A stretch of 64,000 nt of DNA from Clostridia bacterium. GTDB taxonomy: Bacteria > Bacillota > Clostridia > Oscillospirales > Butyricicoccaceae. The position numbers were made by a program, and so were the translations under genes. Position 1 is the stretch's first letter; every line of letters begins with the position of its first letter. Positions 17,502-25,614 of this stretch are shown piece after piece. The stretch lies in the NCBI GenBank assembly GCA_017408985.1, contig JAFQTO010000020.1:62001-126000 (forward strand). The letters are read 5' to 3'. Below the pieces are notes generated by a model. It searched no databases. It was not told the origin of the DNA and saw only the letters and a list, made by a program, of their open reading frames with translations.

Positions 17502-17537
17502 AAAACACCCGATTCGCTACTGCGAATCGGGTGTTTT
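17502..17537. terminator. Bidirectional terminator, 16-bp perfect stem
   Basis: Perfect 16-bp stem (17502-17517 with 17522-17537) and a TACT loop. The arms start AAAA and end TTTT, so it works for both strands. It separates the plus-strand transporter remnant from the minus-strand rnf unit, whose last gene ends at 17541. Confidence 0.93.
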
Positions 17538-17540
17538 GCA

Positions 17541-17795
17541 TTATTGAGCTTGATCGCTTTGGGTGTTGATCTCAATTATCGGAGAGGAACCGTCATCCGG
17601 GTCGGATTTCGGCTCAAGCTGAGAATAATCCTTCCAGGGAAGTTCTATTCTCCAGCTGTCCGACGTAAAGACTATACACTCGGTAAAAAAGTAAAAGGCA
17701 AAACAGGCAAGCAGCAAGAGCACAACACACAGAGTGATGATGACGATCTTTTTGCGTTTTCTCTTGTAATAAGATGAGCCTTTGTAAGAGTTCAT
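17541..17795 (-). CDS. Small single-pass membrane protein downstream of rnfB
   Basis: An 84-residue protein: basic N-terminus (YYKRKRKK), one membrane helix (about 17-38, IVIITLCVVLLLLACFAFYF), then an outside segment (CIVFTSDSWRIELPWKDYSQ and an acidic Pro/Ser tail). It lies 24 bp after rnfB, with AAAGGTAAAGG before the ATG, and is followed by the strong terminator, so it is the last gene of the rnf transcript. The segment after the helix loosely recalls the N-terminus of COG1306-type putative glycoside hydrolases, in which case this would be a truncated remnant. No Rnf role is known for it. Confidence 0.65.
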   Translation of the reverse strand: MNSYKGSSYYKRKRKKIVIITLCVVLLLLACFAFYFFTECIVFTSDSWRIELPWKDYSQLEPKSDPDDGSSPIIEINTQSDQAQ

Positions 17796-17819
17796 ACCTT
17801 TACCTTTCCGACGGTGATC

Positions 17820-18602
17820 TTACTTGGTGATGATCTTGCGGGGGCAGACCTCTGCGCACTTGCCGCAATCCTGACACTTGGAATAATCAATGCGTGCAAC
17901 AAAGTCAACAACGGTGATAGCCTCGTGGGGGCAATTCTTGGCGCAGATTCCGCAGCCGATGCAGCCGACCTGGCAGATCTTGCGGACCTCGCCGCCCTTT
18001 GCCTTGGAGACGCAAGCGACATGGGTCTTGTTGTTTGCGGGCACGATGGCAATAATACCTCTGGGACATGCGTTTACGCACTTGCCGCAGGAGATACAAG
18101 CATCGGGATCAATGACTGCAACGCCGTCCTTGATGGAGATAGCATCGTTGGGGCAGACCTTTGCGCAGGAGCCGTAACCAAGGCAGCCGTAGGTGCACTC
18201 CAGAGGACCGCCTGCAACCTTGAGGGCTGCCAGACAATCGATAGCACCTTCGTAGTCATACTTACGGCTGGCATTAGAGCCGCCGGAGCATCTGACGTAT
18301 GCTGTCATCTTGACGGTTTCGCCTGCTTCTACGCCCATTATAGCAGCGATCTGCTTTGCAGTTTCGGCACCGCCAACGGGGCAGGTGTTGACTGCAGCTT
18401 CGCCGTTGACGATAGCTTCAGCAAGATTTGCACAGCCTGCGTAGCCGCAGCCGCCGCAGTTTGCGCCGGGGAGACATTCCTGAACCATAGGGATACGCTC
18501 ATCCTGCTCGACAGCAAAGATCTTGGAGCCGACAGCAAGGAGCAGACCGAACAGAAGTCCGAGGATGGTGAGTGTTAATACAGCAGCAATAATAGTAATC
18601 AT
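17820..18602 (-). CDS. rnfB: Rnf complex subunit B (multi-cluster ferredoxin)
   Basis: Electron-entry subunit of the ferredoxin:NAD+ oxidoreductase. The 260 residues have an N-terminal membrane helix (about 3-25), the RnfB-specific Fe-S motif with Cys43, 49, 52, 57 (CLPGANCGGCGYAGC), and several 2[4Fe-4S] ferredoxin modules, for example CISCGKCVNACP, CIGCGICAKNCP and CQDCGKCAEVCP, so it is rich in clusters as in other clostridial RnfB. It is 18 bp downstream of rnfA and ends the rnfCDGEAB order. Confidence 0.96.
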   Translation of the reverse strand: MITIIAAVLTLTILGLLFGLLLAVGSKIFAVEQDERIPMVQECLPGANCGGCGYAGCANLAEAIVNGEAAVNTCPVGGAETAKQIAAIMGVEAGETVKMTAYVRCSGGSNASRKYDYEGAIDCLAALKVAGGPLECTYGCLGYGSCAKVCPNDAISIKDGVAVIDPDACISCGKCVNACPRGIIAIVPANNKTHVACVSKAKGGEVRKICQVGCIGCGICAKNCPHEAITVVDFVARIDYSKCQDCGKCAEVCPRKIITK

Positions 18603-18620
18603 ATATTAACTCCTCCCTGA

Positions 18621-19208
18621 TTAAAAGATGGACAGGCCCTGGAATCCCATAAATGCGATGCTCAGCAGGGAAGCTGTGATCAGAGCTATGGGGAAACCTT
18701 CAAAAGCCTTGGGATAGTTTGCGTACTCGAGATGCTCTCTGACGGAGGAGAACAGGATGATAGCAATGGTAAAGCCAACACCGGACATACAAGCGTAGAG
18801 AACAGACTCGATGAAGTTGTACTGATTGGTTACGTTGAGCAGAGCAACACCAAGAACTGCGCAGTTGGTGGTGATAAGGGGCAGATAGATACCCAGAGCC
18901 TTGTATAGGGAGGGGATCATCTTCATAAGGAACAGCTCAACAAACTGAACAAGAGATGCAATTATCAGAATGAATACAACTGTCTGCATATACATCAGAT
19001 CGAGCTTGACGAGAACAAACTCGTTGACGATGTAGGTTACAGAAGAAGCAACAGTCATAACGAAGATAACTGCAAGACCCATGCCGACGGCAGTATCGGT
19101 CTTCTTGGAAACGCCAAGGAAGGGACAAATACCGAGGAACTTAACAAAGATGAAGTTCTGAACCAGAATAGCGGCAAGGGACAGAGAAAGTATAGATGCA
19201 AATGTCAT
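18621..19208 (-). CDS. rnfA: Rnf complex subunit A
   Basis: Integral membrane subunit of 195 residues with six predicted hydrophobic helices. The family N-terminus is seen (ILVQNFIFVKFLGICPFLGVSK), including the Cys that takes part in the membrane Fe-S site shared with RnfE (GICPFLG). It starts one base from the rnfE stop, so translation is probably coupled. Confidence 0.96.
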   Translation of the reverse strand: MTFASILSLSLAAILVQNFIFVKFLGICPFLGVSKKTDTAVGMGLAVIFVMTVASSVTYIVNEFVLVKLDLMYMQTVVFILIIASLVQFVELFLMKMIPSLYKALGIYLPLITTNCAVLGVALLNVTNQYNFIESVLYACMSGVGFTIAIILFSSVREHLEYANYPKAFEGFPIALITASLLSIAFMGFQGLSIF

Positions 19209-19817
19209 TTAGCTCTTCCTCCCTTTAACTTTTTTGATAACTACCTGGAATGCGGCGATCAGGATACCGAGGCAGAGGAAGCCGCCGGGAGCCTGAACGA
19301 TCATGGTAACGGGCTGGTAGTTTGCGCCGAAGAGGGGAATTCCGTAGATAGTACCTGCACCGATGATCTCACGCATAGATGCCAGCAGGCAAAGAGCAAA
19401 GGTGAAGCCGAGGCCCATTGCCAGACCGTCGATCATGCTGCGGAAGACGCCGTTCTTGGAAGCAAAAGCTTCTGCACGGGCAAGAATGATGCAGTTAACA
19501 ACGATAAGGGGAATGTACATACCGAGGGATACGGACAGATCGGGCAGATATGCCTGCATAAGCAGATCCAGAACGGTAACGAAGCCTGCGATAACGACGA
19601 TGTAGCAAGCAATACGAACCTTGGAGGGGATGAGCTTACGGAGCAGGGATATAACAATGTTGGAGCAAATCAGAACGAATGCTGCAGCGAGACCCATACC
19701 GATAGCATTGCTGAGTGAGGTACTTGTTGCCAGAGTGGGGCACATACCGATCAGCTGAACAAGAACGGGGTTGTTGGTGAACAGACCGTCGATGATCTGA
19801 TTAATAGTTTTCTTCAT
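19209..19817 (-). CDS. rnfE: Rnf complex subunit E
   Basis: Membrane subunit of 202 residues, homologous to RnfA, with the matching NNPVLVQLIGMCPTLA segment carrying the conserved Cys. Its helices oppose those of RnfA and together hold a [2Fe-2S] site in the membrane. The start overlaps the rnfG stop. Basic C-terminus (KKVKGRKS). Confidence 0.96.
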   Translation of the reverse strand: MKKTINQIIDGLFTNNPVLVQLIGMCPTLATSTSLSNAIGMGLAAAFVLICSNIVISLLRKLIPSKVRIACYIVVIAGFVTVLDLLMQAYLPDLSVSLGMYIPLIVVNCIILARAEAFASKNGVFRSMIDGLAMGLGFTFALCLLASMREIIGAGTIYGIPLFGANYQPVTMIVQAPGGFLCLGILIAAFQVVIKKVKGRKS

Positions 19818-20377
19818 TATTTGCCACCTCCGAGATAATCTGCAGCGGCATCAAGAGCAGTCTGAACGCCCTTGGTAACAGCAGTAGAGGTTACGGTTGC
19901 ACCGGATATAGCGACAACATCATTGTCAGCAGTCTTGCTGTTCTTGACGAGGTTGAGTGTGCCGGTGAGACCTTCGAACTGGCTAAGCCATGCGGGATCG
20001 TTTGCCTTGCTGCCCAGACCGGCAGTCTCGTTGATAGAGGTGATTCTAACACCGGCAATGGTCTTGTCTGCGTTGATACCTACGATAAGTACGATATCAG
20101 CGGCAAAACCGGAGGAGCTGAGCTGTACGCATACGCCTGCATTCTCACCGCTGGTGGATGTAGCCTTGTACATCTTGGTAACGGCGGGATAAGCGGTAGC
20201 ATCAACCTGCTCAAAGGTTGCATTGGGGATGATGTCAGCCATAGCTGCCTGAACCTTTGCCTCAGCGATCTCAGCGATTGTATCTTCGGTCAGAAAGTTG
20301 ACAAAGCCGAGGAGCGCAGAAACTGCCAAACAGATGATGGCCAAAACAGAAATCATTGCTACAGGTGTGTTTTTCAT
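19817..20377 (-). CDS. rnfG: Rnf complex subunit G (covalent FMN)
   Basis: Single-pass membrane protein (helix about 8-28) with an extracytoplasmic flavin domain. The FMN attachment motif SGATVTST is at 158-165, with the flavin expected on Thr161. The 186-residue length is normal. Its ATG overlaps the rnfD stop (TAATG). Confidence 0.96.
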   Translation of the reverse strand: MKNTPVAMISVLAIICLAVSALLGFVNFLTEDTIAEIAEAKVQAAMADIIPNATFEQVDATAYPAVTKMYKATSTSGENAGVCVQLSSSGFAADIVLIVGINADKTIAGVRITSINETAGLGSKANDPAWLSQFEGLTGTLNLVKNSKTADNDVVAISGATVTSTAVTKGVQTALDAAADYLGGGK

Positions 20378-21375
20378 TATTTAGCCGCCTCCTTCTTCTG
20401 TTTGGGGGGTGCACCAAACTTCTTGGGCATGGAGATCTTTTCGATCAGGAATACCAGAGCATTCATAATAAGGATTGCATAGGATGTTCCTTCGGGATAT
20501 GCACTGAAGTATCTGATGAATACGGTGAGCAGACCGCAGCCTACGCCGTAGATGATCTGACCGCGCTTGGTGATGGGGGAAGTGGTGTAGTCGGTAGCCA
20601 TAAAGATAGCACCCAGCATCAGACCGCCGGAGAGCAGGCTGTAGAGCATAGACTCCATATTGCCCAGATCGCCTTTGGGGAACAGGAAGGTGATAACAGC
20701 AACGGTACCGATGTAGCAAAGAGGAATACGTACGGAGATGACTTTTCTGTATACCAGATAGATTCCGCCTGCCAGCAGAGCCAGAGCGGAAACCTCGCCC
20801 ATAGAGCCGCCGACCATACCGAGAGCTACATCAGCGATGGAAGCATCGGGAACAATTCCTTTGCCCAGAGAAGCAAGGGGAGTTGCAGCGGAAACTGCAT
20901 CGGGAACAGCCTTGATGAGGGGCAGAGCAGCGCGGGGAGCAGTCCACAGAGTCATTGCTGCAGGCCAGGAAGCCAGCAGGAAAGCTCTGCCTGCCAGAGC
21001 GGGGTTCATAAAGTTCTTGCCGATGCCGCCGTAGAGCTGCTTGACGATAACGATTGCAAACAGAGCGCCGACGACTACCATCCACCACTGGGAAGAAACG
21101 GGCAGACAGAATGCAAGAAGCATACCGGTTACGCATGCGGAGAGATCATTGACGGGGTTGGGCTTCTTGAGAAGCTTGCAGTAGAGATATTCGAATACCA
21201 CGCAGGATGCAACAGACACAGCGGTCAGGAACAGTGCGCGGATACCGAATACATAAACCGACACGATAAGAGCGGGCATAAGAGCGATAATAACGTCAAG
21301 CATTATGTGGGTTATGCCTTCGGCTGTTCTTATGTGCGGAGATGAACTGACTTTGAGTTTGCTTAAATCATGCAT
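20377..21375 (-). CDS. rnfD: Rnf complex subunit D (covalent FMN, ion translocation)
   Basis: Polytopic membrane subunit of 332 residues. The motif DAVSAATPL (159-167) corresponds to the FMN attachment site, with Thr165 as the expected link; the second residue of the usual SGAT is Ala here. GAGGTGC precedes the ATG. It is followed directly by rnfG with a start-stop overlap. Confidence 0.95.
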   Translation of the reverse strand: MHDLSKLKVSSSPHIRTAEGITHIMLDVIIALMPALIVSVYVFGIRALFLTAVSVASCVVFEYLYCKLLKKPNPVNDLSACVTGMLLAFCLPVSSQWWMVVVGALFAIVIVKQLYGGIGKNFMNPALAGRAFLLASWPAAMTLWTAPRAALPLIKAVPDAVSAATPLASLGKGIVPDASIADVALGMVGGSMGEVSALALLAGGIYLVYRKVISVRIPLCYIGTVAVITFLFPKGDLGNMESMLYSLLSGGLMLGAIFMATDYTTSPITKRGQIIYGVGCGLLTVFIRYFSAYPEGTSYAILIMNALVFLIEKISMPKKFGAPPKQKKEAAK

Positions 21376-21386
21376 TGTTCAGCACC

Positions 21387-22700
21387 TCACTTTTTTCTGC
21401 GGGCATCCAGCACACGCTGCTTAGCCACGCGAATACCCTGTACCAAGGGAAGCTTGCCGGGGCAGACGAAGGTACAAGCACCGCACTCGATGCAGTCAAG
21501 GGCGTTGACCTTTTCGAGGACCTGTACGGGGTCTGTCTCGTAGCTGCGGTAAATATATGTGGGAACGAGGCTCATGGGGCAGACCTCAACACACTTGCCG
21601 CAGCGGATACATACGGGATTGGGATTGAGTACGCATTCCTTGCCGCAGAAAGCGAGGATAGCGTTGGTACCCTTGATGACGGGAACATCCAGAGAGGACA
21701 GTGCAGTACCCATCATGGGGCCGCCCATCAGCAGCTTGTTGGGAGCTTCTTTGAAGCCGCCGCAAGCGTCGATCAGCTTCTCAACGGGAGTACCGATTCT
21801 TACTTCCAGGTTCTTGGGCTCGCAGATGGCAGAACCGGAAACAGTAACGATTCTTCTGAGTACGGGAACACCCTTGTTGAAAAGACGGTAGATGGCTGCT
21901 GTGGTATCAGCGTTGAAAACTGCACAGCCTGCATCGGCGGGCAGCTTACCGGACTGAACCTCTCTGCCGGTTACGGCAAAGATCAGCTGCTTTTCAGCAC
22001 CCTGGGGGTACTTGGTTGCCAAAACGGTGACGTCAACACCACAGCCGTCGGGCAGATACTTCTTTAGACCTTCGACAACGTTCTGCTTGTTGTTCTCGAT
22101 ACAGATAGCAGTTTCAATATCGCCGAACATTTTACGCAGAAGCTTTGCGCCCTCAGCGACCTCTTCGGGACGCTCGAGCATGATTCTGTGGTCGGAAGTG
22201 ATGTAGGGCTCACATTCAGCCGCATTGATTATGAGGCGGTCGACCTTGCCGATACCGGAAGAGATCTTGATGTGAGTGGGGAATGCGGCGCCGCCGTGAC
22301 CGACGATACCTGCTTCTCTGACTGCACTGATGAACTCCTCAGTAGTGATTGTGGAAAGGTCTTTGGGCTGGATGGATTCGTGGGGAGCGTCCTTAAAATC
22401 GTTATCGATGATAATGGACATTACCTTGCTTCCGTTGGAGTGGGGCATGGGAACAATATCCCTGACCGTTCCGGAGATGGAAGCGTGGATGGGGGCCGAT
22501 ACGGGAGCGGGGCTGTCAGCTATCTTCTGTCCCATGTAGACATAGTCGCCCTTGCTTACCAGGGGTTCGCAAGGTGCGCCGATGTGCATACTGATAGGCA
22601 GAACGACGTACTCCGGCGGCGCAAGTTTTTCGATAGGTTTGCTGGAAGTCAGCTCTTTCATTCCGTCAGGGTGTATACCACCCTTGAAGGTGCGTGCCAT
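21387..22700 (-). CDS. rnfC: Rnf complex subunit C (NADH-binding)
   Basis: Peripheral subunit that exchanges electrons with NAD(H). The ATG at 22700 is preferred over an in-frame GTG at 22709, because the GTG lies inside the AGAGGTG ribosome binding site. The protein has 437 residues: an N-terminal barrel-sandwich domain, a flavin/NADH Rossmann-like part with GHGGAAFPTHIK, and two [4Fe-4S] motifs near the end (CIRCGKCVEVCP and CIECGACTFVCP). First gene of the rnf set; only 30 bp separate it from tmcAL, so a promoter would lie inside tmcAL or further upstream. Confidence 0.96.
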   Translation of the reverse strand: MARTFKGGIHPDGMKELTSSKPIEKLAPPEYVVLPISMHIGAPCEPLVSKGDYVYMGQKIADSPAPVSAPIHASISGTVRDIVPMPHSNGSKVMSIIIDNDFKDAPHESIQPKDLSTITTEEFISAVREAGIVGHGGAAFPTHIKISSGIGKVDRLIINAAECEPYITSDHRIMLERPEEVAEGAKLLRKMFGDIETAICIENNKQNVVEGLKKYLPDGCGVDVTVLATKYPQGAEKQLIFAVTGREVQSGKLPADAGCAVFNADTTAAIYRLFNKGVPVLRRIVTVSGSAICEPKNLEVRIGTPVEKLIDACGGFKEAPNKLLMGGPMMGTALSSLDVPVIKGTNAILAFCGKECVLNPNPVCIRCGKCVEVCPMSLVPTYIYRSYETDPVQVLEKVNALDCIECGACTFVCPGKLPLVQGIRVAKQRVLDARRKK

Positions 22701-22730
22701 CGATTTCACCTCTGATTTTCATAATTTATC

Positions 22731-23945
22731 TCAAAGTCTTACCGGCTGCACCCGCCACTCGTAGCCTGCTCTGAAACTGCTGTGAGCGGGCAGGGCAGCG
22801 TTATATAGGTCGGTTGACAGTGATTCAATATTAAAAAGTGTTTTTGCTCGTTCGGGGAGGTTGGAAATATGCGCGGTCTTGGTGATAACGGGTATATTGG
22901 ATGACTCTCTCAGCTTGCTCAGCAGCTGCTGTCCGCGGCTGTTGAATGCCAGCACCCTGCAATAGGGGGGAGGTGCGAGGGATATTTCCTCGGAAATACC
23001 CAGATAAGCTCTGAGGATTATCCGTCTGATACGGGAGTGGGGATAGCGGCGTGTTTTTGCGATGTTATGTACATCATTTAAGCCTGATGAGGAGCGGACT
23101 GCATTGTATATTCTGTGCTCAAGCCCCTCGCTGACATCAGGGAACGCCCTGTAATCCTCGGGTGACAGTCTCAACAGATAACTGAAGCATTGTCTGTCAA
23201 AATCTGTTCTGTCGTGCATACAAAGCCCGTTCTCCACAGCCGATTTAAGTATGGTATAGGAGTCGCCGGGGGTGTGCACGGATGCAAGCTCAATACCATC
23301 TAACACGTCTTTGGATAAAATGTCGCGTATTGCCGAGGCAGAGACTGTTGAATCGGCAAGATCTGCGCTGTCGTGGTCAGCCCCGACTCTTGCAATAGCG
23401 TGAGGGGTTATTGATGAAGACAGCTCTTTGAGTGCCTTGACGTACTCGACAGCCAGAATATTATTTGAGTGAGATATAACCGCTGAGCGTTCGCATATAG
23501 CCGAATACAGAGCTCTTTCACGTGCGGCTGCGTAGGATATTCCGCTTTTGAGTTGTGTCAGCGTTTGCTGAACGATCGAATGTTCACGCAGCAGATTGGC
23601 TATATCGCATAAAAGTTCCGTATCGGCGTTTTCCGCACCGAAAGTAAGGTCGGTCACGATGTCCAGCGAATTAAGTATATACACGCTTGCGCGCGCAAAA
23701 CCCTCTGCCGACAGAAGAGCGTAGGCAGAAGGAAGTTCTATGACCAGATCGGCACCGCCGAGTACGGCAGCTTCGGCTCTGAGATGCTTGGGCAGAAGTG
23801 CGGGTTCGCCGCGCTGAACGTAATTGCCGGACATGCAGCATATTATCGCTGTGTCTTCTCCCAAAAGTTCACGGGTTTTTTGTATGTGCAGATAATGACC
23901 GTTATGAAAGGGATTATATTCACATACTATACCGCATATCCTCAT
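22731..23945 (-). CDS. tmcAL: tRNA(Met) cytidine acetate ligase TmcAL
   Basis: Uses acetate and ATP to form N4-acetylcytidine at the wobble position of elongator tRNA-Met. The 404 residues start with a nucleotidyltransferase-fold motif CEYNPFHNGHYLHI (8-21, with HNGH as the HxGH signature), then SGNYVQRGEPA and VIELPSAYALLSAEGFA, and later KTRRYPHSRIRRIIL, all family signatures (formerly YlbM). It is the first gene of the minus-strand unit with rnf. AGGTGC lies upstream of the ATG. Confidence 0.94.
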   Translation of the reverse strand: MRICGIVCEYNPFHNGHYLHIQKTRELLGEDTAIICCMSGNYVQRGEPALLPKHLRAEAAVLGGADLVIELPSAYALLSAEGFARASVYILNSLDIVTDLTFGAENADTELLCDIANLLREHSIVQQTLTQLKSGISYAAARERALYSAICERSAVISHSNNILAVEYVKALKELSSSITPHAIARVGADHDSADLADSTVSASAIRDILSKDVLDGIELASVHTPGDSYTILKSAVENGLCMHDRTDFDRQCFSYLLRLSPEDYRAFPDVSEGLEHRIYNAVRSSSGLNDVHNIAKTRRYPHSRIRRIILRAYLGISEEISLAPPPYCRVLAFNSRGQQLLSKLRESSNIPVITKTAHISNLPERAKTLFNIESLSTDLYNAALPAHSSFRAGYEWRVQPVRL

Positions 23946-24077
23946 ATAAGCACCTCAATTATACCTCAATTTTAGATTATATACAAAGTTCTCGGATTTT
24001 GCAATAAAAAAAGCATAATTTATTTGAAATACCAATATATTTTAGTCAGAAATTAGTTGATGAAAGGAAGAAAATGT

Positions 24078-25592
24078 ATGGAAATACTCAAACAGCGATG
24101 CGGCAGGTACAAAGAAGTGTATTCTGCCAGCCAGATACGTGAAGAAACGTTGGAAGTTATAGTTCCCGATACCAATCCCGACTACGAAAGGGAGATCTGC
24201 ACCTTTGCCACAGCCGCCGTGACCGACAGGAGTATTCTTTCTTCAAGTCTGAGGATCAGCGGCGACCTTAAAGCTTGCACATTTTATGACTCTCAGGCAT
24301 CGGAATCAATGTATGCGATCAATGCCGAAACCAAGTTCAGTTATTCCTTTGACGTGCCGTCTGCAATGCCTGATGACAGTCTGTGCGTATCCGTGCGTGT
24401 ACTGAATGCGTGCACCGAGATCATGAACAGCCGCAAGATCCGCATAAAAGTTAAGCTTGACTGCTGCATCAATGTGTTCCGTATGGAGAATATCGAGCTG
24501 TCGGAGGATGCCTGCGGGCTTACCGGCGAGGGGATTAATGTCAAAACGGAGAATATCGGTCAAACCAATTGCATCGACATAGCTGACAAGAATATTAGCT
24601 TTACAGAAGAGATCATACTTTCCGACGATGAGATAGCCGTTCTTTCCAGAATTATCCGCTCAAACTGCCAATGGAAAAGCGAAGAGATAAAGATACTGCA
24701 GAACAAAGTTATGGTCAGAGGCGTTGCAAAGCTTACCGTATACGGGTGGCTTGACAGCGCAGGAAAAGTCGACAGCAGGGAGTATGTACTGCCGTTTTCA
24801 CAAGTAGTTGAATGTCAAAACGTATGCGAGACCGACACCGTTGAGGTGCTATACACAAACGACGGATGCTATGCAAAAATTATTGCAAAGGACGACGGCG
24901 GCACCTGCCTAAGATGTGAGGCAAGAGCCGATGCTTCTGTGTTTGTTTACAGAAAGAGCGAGGGCAAGCTGCTTCTTGATCTCTACAGCACCGAATATGA
25001 GGCCGACGTCACAGAAGAAAAGGTATACATAGAAAACGGCACCAACGAATACAGTACAAAAGTCTCGGCACAGGGTAAAGCAGAGGCAAATGACGGCGTC
25101 AACAGAATAATTGACAGCTGCGTTCATACATCGTATTCGTGCTCAGGCGGGACGTGCAGGTTGAGATTCTATACCTCCGTTTTGTACGAGGATGGTTTAG
25201 GCAAGCTCAGAACGGCGCGCACGGCAATTGATGCCGACAGTGATATGCCTGATAATACCGTATGCTCATCTGTTGCCTGCGCATTGGAGGGAGTTACGGT
25301 TTCCAATGAAGGCTCTGCAATAGCTGTTTCGGTTCAGGCGCAGATAACGTGCAGGATAAAAAACGGATGTACTTACAGTCAGGTAACTGGCTGTACCCTT
25401 GACACCTCCGCAAAAAGAAATAAGAACACAAAGGGCAATCTCGTCTTGAGATATCCCGAAAAGGACGAAAGTATATGGACTATTGCAAAGCAGTACGGCA
25501 CGACTCAGGCGGCGATTATGGCTGCAAATGACATCGAAGATGAGTCACAGCTTTCTTGCGGCAAGCTGATAATAATACCGTTTGTTAAATGA
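24078..25592 (+). CDS. sipL: SPOCS (DUF3794) and LysM protein, SipL-like
   Basis: A 504-residue protein with repeated SPOCS-type beta-rich modules (starting near 30, 165 and 330) and a C-terminal LysM domain (about 455-503: DESIWTIAKQYGTTQAAIMA). This is the architecture of SipL, which in Clostridioides difficile binds SpoIVA through its LysM and is needed for coat localisation around the forespore. The start at ATG 24078 has GAAAGGAAG 8 bases upstream; earlier in-frame TTG/ATG codons overlap that site. The next gene, 22 bp on, is spoIVA, which greatly strengthens the assignment. Orthology to SipL specifically is inference. Confidence 0.85.
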   Translation: MEILKQRCGRYKEVYSASQIREETLEVIVPDTNPDYEREICTFATAAVTDRSILSSSLRISGDLKACTFYDSQASESMYAINAETKFSYSFDVPSAMPDDSLCVSVRVLNACTEIMNSRKIRIKVKLDCCINVFRMENIELSEDACGLTGEGINVKTENIGQTNCIDIADKNISFTEEIILSDDEIAVLSRIIRSNCQWKSEEIKILQNKVMVRGVAKLTVYGWLDSAGKVDSREYVLPFSQVVECQNVCETDTVEVLYTNDGCYAKIIAKDDGGTCLRCEARADASVFVYRKSEGKLLLDLYSTEYEADVTEEKVYIENGTNEYSTKVSAQGKAEANDGVNRIIDSCVHTSYSCSGGTCRLRFYTSVLYEDGLGKLRTARTAIDADSDMPDNTVCSSVACALEGVTVSNEGSAIAVSVQAQITCRIKNGCTYSQVTGCTLDTSAKRNKNTKGNLVLRYPEKDESIWTIAKQYGTTQAAIMAANDIEDESQLSCGKLIIIPFVK

Positions 25593-25614
25593 ACGGTGAA
25601 GGGGAGGAATCTTA

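Noticed and set aside
17814-18578. A 254-codon plus-strand frame opposite rnfB, with many Cys and Ala
   Set aside because: Produced by reverse reading of the Cys codons of the ferredoxin modules; no ribosome binding site.
20356-21345. A 329-codon plus-strand frame opposite rnfD
   Set aside because: Composition (Ser/Gly/Cys/His-rich) is that of a reversed membrane-protein gene; rnfD itself is certain.
23946-24077. Sigma-E type promoter before the sipL-like gene (GCATAAT, then CAATATAT)
   Set aside because: Spacing is right, but only about half of the -10 consensus matches in a very AT-rich region, so chance cannot be excluded.
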